A model generated the notes under the pieces. That model was not told the DNA's origin, made no database searches, and worked only from the letters and a program-made list of their open reading frames with translations. A DNA stretch of 64,000 nucleotides from Saururus chinensis (taxonomy: Eukaryota; Streptophyta; Magnoliopsida; Piperales; Saururaceae), in the NCBI GenBank assembly GCA_035235625.1, contig CP141143.1:22613092-22677091 (forward strand), given 5' to 3'. Every line of letters begins with the position of its first letter. The stretch's first letter is position 1. Positions 32,430-45,375 of this stretch are shown here, piece by piece. The translations under genes and the position numbers were made by a program.

Positions 32430-34558
32430 GGTTTTTAGCGTCGTTTCGATTTACGCTTTTTGCCCACTCTAGTAATTTTATAAGTAAATTTTATTTAGTT
32501 TAATAATTTAAAGGCCCAAGAAGTATTTTTTTTAGTAGAAAATAATTTATTTAGAGTAGAAAGTAATTTCTTATATAAAAATAGTTTAAAAAGATTATTT
32601 AAAGTTAAAATAATTTTTCTGTTAGAAATTACATATTGAGTCAATTTAAACCTAATTAACCTAAAATTTATCTTTTTTAAGAATTTACTTCTTAAAAAAA
32701 TAATTTAATTCTTAAAAATAATATAAAAAGATGTTCTCCTCATTATTTTTTTGTATAGCAATTATATTTAAAGCTATTTTTGTTATTTTACAAACAAAAA
32801 TTAAAAGCTAGCTACAACCTGATTTCCCTTTGAAATCATTCACTAATACTTAGAACCAAACATATTATATTTTTGTTTTTCTTTTAAAAAATCTATTCTA
32901 AAATAAATTTATTTTTTTCTACTTAAAATTGTTTACCAAACACCCTATAAATTAAAAGTTTTACTTTGTTTGAAAAACACCATTAACCTCGCTTTTGGCT
33001 TATTTTTATTTTTTACCAATTTTTCTGTCTAATTCTCCTCCCAGTGGGTTAGGCAAAAATTGTATCAACAAAGGTAAAAAAAAAATATTAACAATTTTGC
33101 CCTTCTCCCATATCATGGCATAACTCAATCTTGCGATCTATTCTTTCTCTCCCGCGCCATTTCCTTTTCTATAATGGTCTTCTCCTTCCTCCTCCCGCCA
33201 TCGTTTATATCCTCTCTGGGCTAGATTTCATCCCCTTTCTCCTCCCGTCACCGCTTATATCTTCTCCGGGCCTGATTTCAAATCAGATCAACATTTTGTC
33301 TTCTTCTCCGGGCCACAAGTGCATCTGCTCGCTGATCTTCTTGTCCATCCGTAGATCCCGTTCACTGGGCGGACTCTCTCTTCCCCTGGTGCTAGTTCAT
33401 GTTCCCTTTCCAGCAACAAAAGCGTGTTTCCGTTGCTGATAGAATTAGTCCCTACAGAGGTCTTCGACATGTAGAAAAGCTATGACTATCAGCGGCCACT
33501 TTTTCTAACTGGTATGTACAAGAAATAAAATTTCTCCCTAAAATCGATATTATGTCTTCATTGTCGTTATCTTGTTGTTCTTTTGGTTAGTGAATTTTAT
33601 TCTATGACCTGATATTTTTTAGTTTTCATGTGCTTTTATAGTTGGTTTAAGGTAATTTTTCTTGTTTCTAGACTAAAATTCTCTTTGGAGAAGAGAAATA
33701 ATGTAACTCACAGTCAATAGTGCAGACAGAAGCTGTAAGTCCATTTCAACATCAGGCTGTCTAGCTCCTCCTACGCTGTTTTTATTGACATCCTTCTTCT
33801 CATTTTGGTCATTTTTGTCCAATTTATTATGATGACCTGCTTCCATCACAAGTACCTGAAATGTAAACACAATGTTGCGATCAAAGTATCACCTTCATAT
33901 ATAATGGTTAAGGCAATTCTCACACAACAAAAAAGCAGTTAAGCATACAATACCAATGCTGGACCATGTAACTTAACAGATCTCACCATTTATGCACATC
34001 ATGTAACTTTCCTGCCTGGAAATCCAACAGGGTCTTGGGTGACATATGGAACATGAGGAATGGCAGAGTCTCATGTTATTTTCCTTCATATACCTTGATA
34101 TATACCATAAACTTCAATATTTTTTATTTTAAAAATAAAAAAATATTAATTTCACCATTTATCAAAGTCTACATACCATAGACTTTGGTAAAAATTTTGC
34201 ACAGATCTTCATGGTTTCCCTAAAATGGATATTATGGCTGCCTTCACTGTCGTTATCTTGTTATTTTGATTACTGATTTTATTTTATTAATTTAATTATT
34301 AATTATTATTTTATTTTATATTTTAATAAGCTTGTAAATCATGATTATTGAGGGGTAAAGTGGGTATTTCTCATAAATCAGATGTATAGAATGTAATGTC
34401 ATCCAAACAAGATTTTTGAAACTTTGTTTGAAAAGATGATTTTTTATAATATACATCCAAACATGATGCACTTTTGATTTATTTTTTAAAAAGTGATTTT
34501 AACTAAAAGCAACTTTTTAGATGAAACAAAACGTTATCCAAACAACGCCTTAATAACC
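32430..34558. mobile_element. Putative DNA transposon (terminal inverted repeats), non-autonomous
   Basis: Left end GGTTTTTAGCGTCGTTTCG and right end (complement) GGTTATTAAGGCGTTGTTTGG form imperfect inverted repeats of about 30 bp; the interior is AT-rich with no transposase. The AAACAACGCCTT / GTTTGGATAACG style is common in plant MITE-like elements. No target duplication was found. 33530-33600 and 34217-34290 are direct repeats of one another. The higher-GC segment 33120-33450 has long frames but no recognisable domain. Confidence 0.35.
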
Positions 34559-34620
34559 AATTTATATAGTGATTCAAAGGCTAATAGTCAAATTTTTATG
34601 TTTTTACAAAAAAATATTAC

Positions 34621-34714
34621 TTTTGTCTCATATTAATAATTTTATTTAATTTTTAAAAATTTTATAATTAATGTATTTTAAAAAATTAAATAAAATTATC
34701 ATTTTAGGACAAAA
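34621..34714. mobile_element. Small fold-back MITE
   Basis: Arms TTTTGTC(T/C)...AATAATTTTATTTAATTTTT and their complement enclose a ~25-bp loop, making a nearly complete hairpin. The outer sequence recalls Stowaway-like elements (CATATTAATA), without clear TA duplications. Confidence 0.6.
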
Positions 34715-35344
34715 AACGTACTTTTTAGTCTCATTCACATAAGTTTTACTTACACTAACATAAGTGACATCGCTCAACATCAAATCAAAATTTGATATTG
34801 TATATTACAAAGGGACAAATGGGTCTGGATTACATTACATGCCTCCTTTTATTAGTGCATTATTGAATTTTAATTTGATGACTCGTGATGCTTAAGCCCG
34901 TAACTTTTGCATATTTTATTTAACAAATAATTTTTTTGACTTAAAAATAGTAACAAATTTAAATATAGCATTTTAAGAATTTGTAAATAACACCTAGGTA
35001 TAACAAATATTAAGACATTTATGATCAATTTTATTTTTTTATAAATTTATTTATCAAATAATTTGTTTGATAAATCATTGACCACACAACCTCTAAACAT
35101 TCACAAAATTGAGTAGAGAAGTCTCACAATAAAACATATATACTAGTCCCTCTACCCCATATTAATTGTTTAATTTAGTTTTTCAATAAGGTTCCCTGAG
35201 TCCAGGAAGAAGAATCCGGCCATTCAATGCCAAAAAAACCCTACAGATGTGCCTCACTTGGAGTCTAGTGGCCCCTACACCTATGTTTACTGATTTTTTA
35301 TCATAAGAAAAAAAAATGATCATGACGATGTTGACATAAAAAAA

Positions 35345-35720
35345 ATCAAATCAAAATTTAATTGCAAAGATCTCAGAGCTTGACTAGCTCCAGATAATTC
35401 TAAATTTTCAAAACAAACAAAGTCTCTAAAGTTGGCAAAGTCTAAAAAAAAAGAATGGAAATGAAATAAATTCTAAAGTTACACACATGGTAATGCGTTT
35501 TAAAAAAAAAAATCTAAATTCAAAGGCAAGAGTTCAAAGCTTGACTAGCTCTAGATGATACTAAATTTTCAAAATGGACAAAGTCTCAAATTCAGATAAA
35601 GTTGAAAAAAAAATTATCAAAATTTAAAGGCCAAGATTTTGGAGCTTGACTAGCTATGAGTTAGACCAAATTGTTAAATAAACAAAGTCTCCAAAGGAGA
35701 CAAAGTCCAAAGAAAAAAAA
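35345..35720. repeat. Three ~140-bp tandem units in solo LTR
   Basis: Units share GCTTGACTAGCT, TAAATTTTCAAAA and CAAAGTCT. A following pair of units shares ATCTAATCC and GGAATGGACTAAGGCTT (about 35738-35840). Confidence 0.8.
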
Positions 35721-36497
35721 AAGTAAGGAAGCAAAATCTAATCCGACACGTGTAGGAATGGACTAAGGCTTTTAACAAAAAAAAAAGTGAACAGACAAGA
35801 TCTAATCCTACACACGTAAGAATGGACTAAGGCTTCCAACAAAAAATTTTATTATGAGAGAACATCATGGGGCCTCTTTACATTCAAAGTTAAACAGCTG
35901 AGGGAGGCTTTGTAAGCCTCGCATAGCCACATAATTTATTTATTTTTTGCTTTTGTAAAGGGCTATATGAGACCCCATAAGTCTCACAACAAAATAGCCA
36001 TAAAACATAAATAAATGAAAAGGCTTGGTAAGGCTCATGGGTCTCATGCTAAGTTTTTTTTTGTTAAAAAAAAAGAAACGTATTCAGCCATGAAAGACCA
36101 AAATGGCTAAAAATAAATTCTAAAAGAATTCAAAGTTCAAAGAAAAAAAAAGAAGATAGTGTAGAAAATTTCATGGGCCCCACATAGAGAATGGGAAGAT
36201 TAAATCACAGCCCTGATGCTCGTGATCCCCTATTGTAAAAATGATGATGACATAAAGAAATATAATAAAAAAATTAATAAAAAAAAGAAAGAAATGATAA
36301 TGTATAAAAATGGAGAGGACCAAGTCAAAGGTATAATGCCCCTTCTCTCACACTTCCCACTTCCTCCACTAATCAAGTGGTTCTTACCAACCTTCCCACT
36401 AATACATTTCTCATCTCCCACTAATCCACTCTCCACTTCTCACGAACTACCTTTGAAACTCACCCTACTACCTTGATTAATCGTACAACCCTCATCT

Positions 36498-36505
36498 TAT
36501 AAATA
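36498..36505 (+). promoter_or_regulatory. TATA box of the 35-37 kb solo LTR
   Basis: TATAAATA followed by CCCC, preceded by a CAAC-rich stretch. Located in the last third of the LTR, as expected for a U3/R promoter; strand inferred from it. Confidence 0.55.
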
Positions 36506-37937
36506 CCCCTTCATTTCCATAAAAAGGAGCTTTTGGCTTTTAAGTATGCGGAACTGCTAAAAGATAAATTCAGAAGTCTATCACACACCAAGTTCCTAAA
36601 AAGCCTTGATCATCAAAAAGTCAAAGAAGATCGAGTAATTGGAAGACAGACAGAAGCACTCAAGAAGAAAGAAGGACTTGTGCAAGGGGAACTCTCAACT
36701 TCAAGAAGAATTTTCCTTGTTTTCTTGTTTTCTTTTCCTTTTTAAACTTAAAAGTTGTAGCCATTTTTTCTGGCAATTTTTTTTTATTTTAATAAAATTT
36801 CAGTTGTTTCTTCCATTTTACTAACTAATTGAAGGGTTCTGAAAATTGATTAATCACTACTATTCACTCTAAATTGTAAAGAGTAGTTTTGATTAATTAA
36901 GAAAAAATCGTTCCACATAAAAAAAATATTTTTTTCTACCTCTTGCAAGGAAGGATCATCTGATCCATTCCCTTGTCTTGTGCATAGAGAATTATTGAAA
37001 TCCTCCAACAGACGAGTCTTTCTATGACTAAAAAAGGAGGTCTAATTGTGTACAAACATTTGTTTAAGAATTTTCTAAGGGGTCTAAAATCTAAATTACA
37101 TCAAAAAGTAATTTTATTATGAAAAAAATGGCATATCTTGGTCATGATCTAATGGCCAGGGCGCTGTAGCTCACTGAAACTACAACTTTATCTAAACATT
37201 CTCATTTTATAATAATTAGTGTGACTAAATAGAGCACTTAATGATTTAATTTTCACCATAGTGAATTTTTTAATGTTGAGATCCACGAGTAATAATGCCC
37301 CAATCAGCTGTTATGGATTTACATGCAACGCTTTTTATTGATGCCAAACTTGAAAGGGACACATGCCCACCTGATGCATGCGAGCTATGTGACCAATTAA
37401 GTTTCTTAACTTCAGTAGTGTCTGAAATAAAAAGTACTTAACTTCAGCATAGTGATGAACATTGTACCTCTAAAGGGAAGAGTTTTTCATATTTTCTATT
37501 AACCATGAGCTCAATGTAAGGAAGACCTGACAATAATTCATTCGTAAGATCGATGACACACACGCCAATATACACAAGTATTAGCGTGTGTGCTATCAAT
37601 CTCATAGATAAAGAGCCTTCATGCATTCTCTATATCGAACTCATGATGAGTATGGAACATTAAAAACTCTTCTCTCAACATAAGAGACCAAATTGATTGT
37701 TCCTCTGAAACATGATGCGGGCATGTGTTAGGCCTTCCACCTTGCTGCCTTTGGTGGTGGTGAACCAAAAGCTATGGGTGAAAAACCAAAAGATGACATT
37801 GGTAAATCAAAACATTTGGAATAAAGAAGACAAATTGCCAATCAAAACATTGATGAATCATTTGGATAGCATTTTAAAATGATAACATATTGCTCATCAT
37901 CAATGCACTAAGTATATTTATCATACTTATATATACT

Positions 37938-40019
37938 AGTCAATGTGCACGTGCATTTGCACGTGGTTAACAAAGAGCAGCGACTTATAGTTGGCATATG
38001 TGGATGCATGTTATGGTCAATTTCTTATTTCTACCTATAAATGATAAATGATAAAATTATTAATATGCAGTAAAGGTGATGTGATATCTATTTAAACTCA
38101 ATACAAATGAGATAATAAAACATAATAATAGTTTTACATCACAAATACTAGAAGATAATGACATTTTCTTTGCATTTTATATTTCTATAATTTGTTAGTT
38201 TTTGGAAAAAATAAGACCAAATATCATTTAGTTTTTTTATGACTTCACTTAAAAATATTATGTACTACTAAGATGAACGCAAAAAAAGGCAAAAAAATGG
38301 TCACTTGCACAAATTACGTAGTTTGTGTGACTGACCTTTTTTGCTCGGAAAAATGTATAAAAAATAATAAGGGTAGCTTAAAAATTTCTCAGCTGCTAAG
38401 ATCATGGTCCTTGTTATAGAGCACCATTATTTCTATAGGTTCTCACAAGTAGAGAGATTAGGAAGCAAAAGACATGAAAGGGCAGCCCACCCCCAAAACC
38501 CCAACTATCAATGGCCCCTCACTTATGTCTCTTCCACCTCTTTTCCTATTTGGAACTTCTCTTCTTTTAGGGAAACCCACTTAACTAGTTAATTGAGGAT
38601 ATACTTGTTATAACTTTAGAAGACACTTGGTTGATGGTACGTATTAAGGACTTAAAAATTATAAAGAATATAACCATGCGTATTATCATCTTAAAAGGGT
38701 AATATAGGCAAAGTGGTGGTACACATATTCCAGAAAAATATTTATGCTTACATTAATTGTTTCTTGTTAAAGGTACCCATATTAGATCTGGCCAGCGGTC
38801 TATATATTAGATAAGGGGTGTAAATTAGGTGTTTTTTCTTTTCACTTAGAAGCTCGCCAGAATTCCCCATACTCCACAGCAAGATCTGGATTCACCTCTA
38901 CATAAAAAATATCAACCGTCTTAAATATCCTCGGGTAAAGCAACCTCCACACTAGAGCAGTCCGATTGATAGGTCCACGCAGATGCGTTATTTTGAAACA
39001 ACATTCCCAAAGTTCTTCCTCCGTCGTATAAGATTTCCAATCTCATAATTCATTGTATCAGCCTCCACACTAAGATGCATGGATGGAAGCTCCTGAGGAA
39101 TGAATTCCTTTATATCCCCGTGCCCAATCTAAGGTCAACCCAACTCTAATGTCATCAATCTAGGCTGCTGGTACCTCACAACCAACAAATTCTAAATCCA
39201 AACAGCTGTAAATTGCACATCTTACTCGGTACGAAACCCCTCCTTAGCCAACCCACTTTTATGTGAGAGTGATATATTGGACTCATGTATTTAGGTGGGT
39301 TAACCTATATGTGTGCATCGCTGTCTGGCCAGCCCAGGTCAGGTTGGTTAAACAAGATAATTACTTTTGGAATAAATTTATTTGGTTTGATTTTTACTTA
39401 ACTCAAAACAGGTCCGGTTTGATTTCTTTAAAGAATATGTCCGTTAACGAATGGACTCGTTAATCTGAACGGGACAAGTTGTCTTCAACGAGATTTCCTA
39501 TCAAATCATAGAAAACGATTTTTGCATAATCCTTCTTCTAGATTTTCGTCTCTAGGCTTTCTGTTAAAGCATTCTATATTGTGGTTTACTACATATACTG
39601 TGTTAAAGGTATTTCTCTAGTACGTGGTTAATCATCTTATCTTAAGAGGCAAATACCCAAGTGTATCCTAAGCACCGTTAAGGGTGGCGAATTCTATCTT
39701 AAGGATAGAGTGATTTGTCTGATTCAATCATAACTATTTTTAGTAAGATTTTTCATCACAATACTTGCAACACGAATATAACACTTATAGGTGAAGTAGA
39801 ACATGGAATCGGCATCGGGGAGGCCGTTGGATAGGCCTGTTGGATGATTTGTTCCCACCTCAGTGTAGAACTCTTTGTGGGTGCCTTGGCCCAGTGCTAG
39901 CTGAAGTGGACGTGGAGGTTGATGACGGTGTTGTTGGGATTGTCGTGGCTATACTACAAGATGGTCAGCCTCCGACCTCTTCCCCAAGAGCTCCAGATCA
40001 AAATGCTTGTCGAGCTCAT
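37938..40019. other. Sequence between the two duplication copies; no gene seen
   Basis: AT-rich sequence with scattered short frames (for example 39840-40046) that match no family I know. No repeat boundaries identified. Confidence 0.35.
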
Positions 40020-41168
40020 ATTAACATTTGCATATTTTTAATTTAATAAATAATTTTTTTACTTATATAGTAACAAATTTAAAAAGAGCATGGACATTGA
40101 TTTTCTTATGAAATTTTTTGAGAATTTGTAAATAACACATATCAAGGTATAACAAATATTAAGACATTTATGTGAAATTTAACTTATTTTATATCAAAGA
40201 ATTTGGTTGATAGATCATTTGCCACACAACCCCCAAAATTTCACACAAAGTTAAGTAGAGAAGTTTCACAATAAAACATATATACTACTCCCTCTGCCTA
40301 TATTAATAGTTTCATTTGATTTTTCAATAAGGTTCCCTGAGGCAATGAAGAAATATACCATTCAATGCGTGAAATGGAGATAGTAGAAAACCCTGCACAT
40401 GTGCCTCACTTGGAGTCTGGTCATTTTCCCTTCACCGATGCTTATTGGTTTTGTATCAGTAGAAAAAAGAAAAGATAGGACATGACAAGTGTGCCTACAA
40501 CTAAAAAGTGAGGTCTAATTGTGCACAAACGTTTTTTTAGGGATTTTCTAAAGGATCTAAATTGCATCAAAAAGTAATTTTATTAGAAAAAAAAACTAGC
40601 CAGCGATACATATCTTAGCCACGATCGGATAGTCAGGGACTTGCTGCTCACTGAAACTGCAGTATATATTCTCATTATGTTATGATTAGTATAATTGAAT
40701 ATAGCACTTAAAGTTTAAATTTTCACCACAATAAAATTTTTAATGTCGAGATCCACGAGTAATAATGTCCCAATCAGTTGTTATGGATTTAAGCGCAACT
40801 CTTTTTCTTTTTTTGCAAATGATGCCAAAACTTGGAAGGGGCACATGCCCACATGATGCATGCGAGCTACGTTACCAAGTTTCTTACCTTCAGTATTGTC
40901 GAAAATAAGAAGTGCCTAATTCAACATAGTGAAGAGCATCAGCGTACCCCTCAACATGTAAGACTAAATCGACATTTGCCAGGCCTCCCACCTGCCTGCC
41001 GTTGGTGGTGGAGAACCAAAAGATAACATTAAGTAAATCAAAGCATACGAAATAAAGAAAACAAAACACCAATCAAAACATTGATGAATCGGTTGGACAG
41101 CATTTTAAAACGATAACATACTGCTCATCGTGAAGGCACTATGTATATTCATCATACTCTTATATGCA
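40020..41168. repeat. Local duplication, copy B (empty site)
   Basis: Diverged copy of 34887-37937 without the 1.68-kb solo LTR and with a ~190-bp deletion in its distal part. Divergence by eye is of the order of 10-15%, so the duplication is old. Confidence 0.8.
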
Positions 41169-41760
41169 TTTAAAGAGCCCTATACAGCCCGGGACATCAT
41201 GCACCGTCGGTCACATAATTATGGGGCAGATTAGTTTCTGCCCCATTGCAGTAATGTCGAATTTAACTAATACTGATGCACATGAACTCGGCATACAAAC
41301 TTTTTCTATATTTAAATTAATAGTATCTATGCTCTAAATCATCTAAGTAGGTACTAGGCTGCATATAACCAACAAGCTACTTCGCTGCCAAAGGAATTGT
41401 CTTTTGACATTTCAAGGGGATAAGCAAGTTGCTACTTGAATTACATTTTTTGGCTATATGATCAGGTATTATGAACTGCGGCTCTTGGGATCATGTTTTA
41501 AGCCGAAAAGCTAGCTGACGTTTCTATTGAGATTTATAATTGATTATTGTTCCTGTAATGAGATATATACATACAATGCACAGCGGACGTATATGGAACT
41601 ACACAACTGCTACTAGGAACGAGGGAGCTATGGAAACTCTACGTATGCATACCCACCTAACATTCACGGTAGAAAAGCTAAATGTTTGAAAACTCAAAAT
41701 TTGGACTCAGCTCAAAAATTATTTTAGTCATTAAGAGTCAAAATAGTCATATATTTTAAA

Positions 41761-41920
41761 ACTCCTTTTGTTTCATATTAATAGCTTTATTTAAAAATAA
41801 TAATATTTTTTATTGAATAATGAAACCCACGAGAAACGAAAATTACCTTATAAAAAGTTTTTTTTAGTACCCAACCATTTGAATTGAGCTAAATGAAGCT
41901 ATTAATATGTAACAAACTTT
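41761..41920. mobile_element. Stowaway-like MITE
   Basis: Left arm ACTCCTTTTGTTTCATATTA continuing with ATAGCTTTATTTA; right arm complement AAAGTTTGTTACATATTAAT then AGCTTCATTTA. Short, AT-rich and hairpin-forming, as in Stowaway elements. Exact ends and TA duplication not secured. Confidence 0.5.
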
Positions 41921-42019
41921 ATTTGTCCAATAGAGTGATTAATATGTGACAAAATTGTTGTAGATGAGCATCTACTTAGGAAAATTGACAAAAAAAAAGG
42001 GGAAAGAGAAAAGAGGGAT

Positions 42020-42204
42020 TAGTCCAGAGAAAGCTAAATTAAACCAAGTATTACTTTATCATTGGTCTAGCTCTGAATGAATAATAAGGGCATAGCCCTT
42101 GCATATTTATAGACGCTCAATTGAGAACTCTAATCATGATACAAATCTTAATCAAAATGAGCCTAACATTAGCCTAAAACCTAATATAACATTAAATATG
42201 TAAC
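42020..42204 (-). repeat. Fragment of the small carrier-element LTR
   Basis: Minus strand contains GGCTAATGTTAGG, GATTAAGATTTG, CTATAAATATGCAAGGGCTA and TGCCCTTATT, matching the 5' LTR at 13528-13847 (CTATAAATATGTAGGGGCTA). Isolated; no partner found nearby. Confidence 0.5.
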
Positions 42205-45150
42205 ACTTTCAATTTTCTATGATTTTAAGAAATTTTTTTTAAAAAAATGAATTTTTTAGCTCATTTGAAGGAAATCTAGATATGCGAGAGCCAAACGGGA
42301 GGGGCGCGCTATCACATAGCAGTACAACGTAGTGCTTGTGATACATATTGCACAACGTTGTAGCTTTCCTAGCAACACATACACATATGTTGCATGTACA
42401 CTAAGTATGCAATACACAAAATATATGTGTACCCCATCATGTGTCACAAATACTACACTTTGTTGCTTTGTAATAGCACACTAACCCAGCCAATTGGGCC
42501 ACCCCACCATCTTACTTGGGTGCCAAGTTGAGGAGCATTGTCACGACCCCGACCTCGAGAGGCCAAATCGCAACAAGGGAAGGGGGGGGGTGCAAGTTGT
42601 GCAATGTAGCCCACTTTGGAGCAATAATAATTTACTATTAATTATATTTAATTAAACAATCCAAATTAAAGGAATGTAAATACACCATAAGACCCATCTC
42701 GTGGAAAACTTAGTACAATCTTCCAAAGTAAAGATAAATAACTAATATAAATGTTTCATTTTCTAACATCCTCTAGTGTTCTACCCTTGTTACAAGTGAT
42801 AATCATTATTTCGTGAACTATCGTCAAATTTCTTACTAAGCGTTTGTAAAGTTGAGCACATGTGTATGTACAAGAACACACATGGACAAGTTCATGCAAA
42901 AAAGAAACCACCTGTAAGCTTACATATAGTAAGAAACTCACACACAAAAAAACTCATCTCATGCTTTGAAAATCATACATATATATAAAACATTAAATCC
43001 AACATAAAGCAAGTGTGAAGTATTCAGCCTTAAATAGTATTAAGGTAAATTGCATACCATGATTTACAAAAATATAAATAACCATCTTCCAATTTACCTG
43101 AACACCTTTCACCAAAGGGATCACATTCCTAAATAACCTGTTAGTAGCTGAAACCAATCCTGGTGATACAGCGCCAACAAATGCCAGTTAAAACTCACTT
43201 GGATTATTTCTATAAATTTACATGTGCTTGGCACGAAATATTCTAGTTTCATTATCTTGTTACCCATACAAGTATGTATCCCAATCCCACCCTATGGTAT
43301 ATATAGCAACCATTGGAAAACATGGTAGAAATACATAAAAATTATTTTTCAATGTTGTACCAGATTACCAGATTATGCTTCAAAATCCTGATTATTAGAA
43401 AATAGCTTACTCCAAATGTTGGAAAAATATCTAATTATATTAAAATCAAATGAAACTTAGAACAATAGAACTTAACCCACAGAGACTCAAAAGTAAATTT
43501 GTGGTACAGCCTAACACCAAACTGTAATTTATTTAGAATTTTAGAAATCATTGCAGAGTATAAGAATTCTTGTACAATTGGAGCACAAATGACATAACCC
43601 AGTCTAAAAGACTCCAAATTGACCCAAAATTTTTAATCTAAACATATAACACATAGAGCAATGGCACAAAAATTTTAGGAGCAATCATAATCATAAGGAG
43701 GTAGATCAGCACGTGAAACTCACTTACCTCAAAATTTGATTCCAAAAACTTAATTTTTGTTGGAGAGAGAAGAAGAAATGCTATTTCTTGATCAAAACCC
43801 TAAGGTGCATATTTAAAAATTACACAATCATCAAGAGAAATAGAGATTTGATTCTACCTACTTGTTTCGATAAAACACACACTAGAAACTCCTTAATTGG
43901 ACACCAAGTTGATGTAGATTTCCTCAAATCAATTATTTAAAAGTTCTTGAACGTTCTTTAAAGGTGGTTTAATGGTGGAGAGGGACAAACAAAGAAGAAG
44001 CAAGAGGAAAGAGTAGAGAGAAGTGAAGGGATTGAGTTGAGAAAAAGAGAGGAAGACACTGGTTCAGCCACACAAAGAGATAGAGGAGAAGGGGGTTCAG
44101 CCAAGCAAAGAGGAGAAAATGAGAGGGGATGGGTGGACTCCTTAAGGGGGTTGCCCTCTCTTGGCAATGTCCTTGATTTGCTGATTCTCCTTTCATCTCT
44201 ATCCAATTTGATCAAATCAAATATGGGATGATGAAATTATTATCAATTTAGGGTTATCTTCAACTTGGTGCCAAAGCAACCTGAGGGCCAACAGGCTTTC
44301 CTAGCATGTACCTAACCCAACCCAGTCCAGCGAGCCCACCTACACACTTACCAGAATTATAAAAATTTTAGACCAAAAATTGAAGGTGTTACAAGCATTC
44401 TTTGTTTTGGTTTGATTTTAATTAATTTAGTTTCTAATTTGATTCAATATGGTAAACTTGGAAAGAGTTCAAGGACGGAAAAGAAATTACCCGAAATAGG
44501 ACATTCCTAATTCAAGCCCAGATTGCACCGTGCCTCTCTCCTCTCATTATTTGGGGTGGCCACCCCTCTCTCCCCTTATTTTCTCGCTCAACTCATCCCC
44601 CTCTCTCTTGTTCTATCCTTCTCTCTTCTTTTGCCTTATTTCTTCTTCCACCATCTTCATTGTTCTTATTTCTTAAGAGTTGAAGAATCACTATTGAAAA
44701 GCCCTCAAAGAGCTTTGGAAAACCCCTACCTTTAGACCCTCTTAGCTAGCTGAAATTTTCCTCAATTTGCACGCCAAGTAAAGGGGCTGATTTGAGACTT
44801 CTAAGGTTATCTCAAGAATTGTATGCTCTTTGTTGATTGAACTAAATTATGTTTTAGGGTTTTGATCAAAGAAGAATTTTAGTTTATTGTCTTCTTTAAA
44901 TCAAAATGTTTGGATTTGATTAAGACTTAAGTGACTCTCACTTTCTGATTTACTTGCTTATTGTTAATTTCATTTATAACTTTGTCTGATTTACTTGCTT
45001 ATTATTAATTTCATTTATAGCTTTGTACTAATGAGAACAATAACTTTCTTATTACACTATCAAGGTATGTTTTGATACATAATTTTCTAGAATATGATCA
45101 TGATTTGATGGATAAGCATATTTAGATGATCTAGGTGGTTGTTTTATTGT
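42198..45150 (+). repeat. Old Gypsy-type LTR, interrupted by a related inverted solo LTR
   Basis: Starts TGTAACACTTTCAATTTT and resumes after the insertion at 44399. Its start, the TTGGGTGCCAAGTTGA block and the TTAGGGTTTTGATCAA block all match the inserted LTR read on the opposite strand, so both belong to one family. 44540-44620 is a CT-rich leader-like tract (CCACCCCTCTCTCC). The 3' end was not located; the limit given is approximate. Confidence 0.5.
42539..44393 (-). repeat. Solo LTR, Gypsy-type, AGCAT target duplication
   Basis: 1,855 bp flanked by perfect AGCAT repeats (42534-42538 and 44394-44398). On the minus strand it runs TGTAACACC...GGTCGTGACA. Orientation comes from homology to the surrounding plus-strand LTR and from the CT-rich leader (complement of 43970-44130, with TTGGCTGAACCCCC). 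No internal sequence remains. Confidence 0.88.
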
Positions 45151-45375
45151 CTATATTTATAATGCATCCGCCGTGCTCCAACCCAGACAAATTAGAGTAA
45201 ATTTTTTAAAATATCCAAGAGTGGTGAAATATTTATAATGCCTCGCCATGCTCCAACCCGGACAAATTTGAGTAAAAATTTTAAAATATCCAAAAGTGGT
45301 CTATATTTATAATGCCTCTGCCCATACTCCAACCCGGACAAATTAGAGTAAAATTTTTAAAATATCTAAAAGTAG
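45151..45375. repeat. Three ~75-bp tandem repeats
   Basis: Units share TATTTATAATGC, CTCCAACCC(A/G)GACAAATT and AAAATATC(C/T)AA(A/G)AGTGG. Moderately diverged. Confidence 0.85.

Larger units (their letters stand above)
35329..37010 (+). repeat. Solo LTR with GACGA target duplication
   Basis: 1,682 bp, TGTTGACAT...CTCCAACA, flanked by perfect GACGA repeats (35324-35328 and 37011-37015). The duplicated segment at 40020-41168 has no insertion at the equivalent place (around 40483), giving an independent empty-site comparison. It contains a TATAAATA box at 36498-36505 and a three-fold repeat at 35345-35720. Superfamily not assigned. Confidence 0.9.
34887..37937. repeat. Local duplication, copy A (contains a solo LTR)
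   Basis: Matches 40020-41168 in the same orientation over its whole length once the LTR at 35329-37010 is removed. Shared landmarks: AACACCTAGGTATAACAAAT-like block, AATAAGGTTCCCTGAG, GTGCCTCACTTGGAGTCT, GAGGTCTAATTGTG, TCGAGATCCACGAGTAATAA-type block, and GGATAGCATTTTAAAA near the end. Copy A has about 190 bp (roughly 37465-37700) missing from copy B. No gene is recognised inside. Confidence 0.8.

Noticed and set aside
33131..33439. 102-residue plus-strand frame
   Set aside because: Low-complexity Leu/Pro/Ser translation within a putative transposon; no domain, no splice or promoter evidence.
36216..36824. Region with TATA box, leader-like sequence and short frames considered as an integrated pararetrovirus promoter
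   Set aside because: It lies within TG...CA ends flanked by GACGA duplications, so it is a solo LTR; no viral coding sequence is present.
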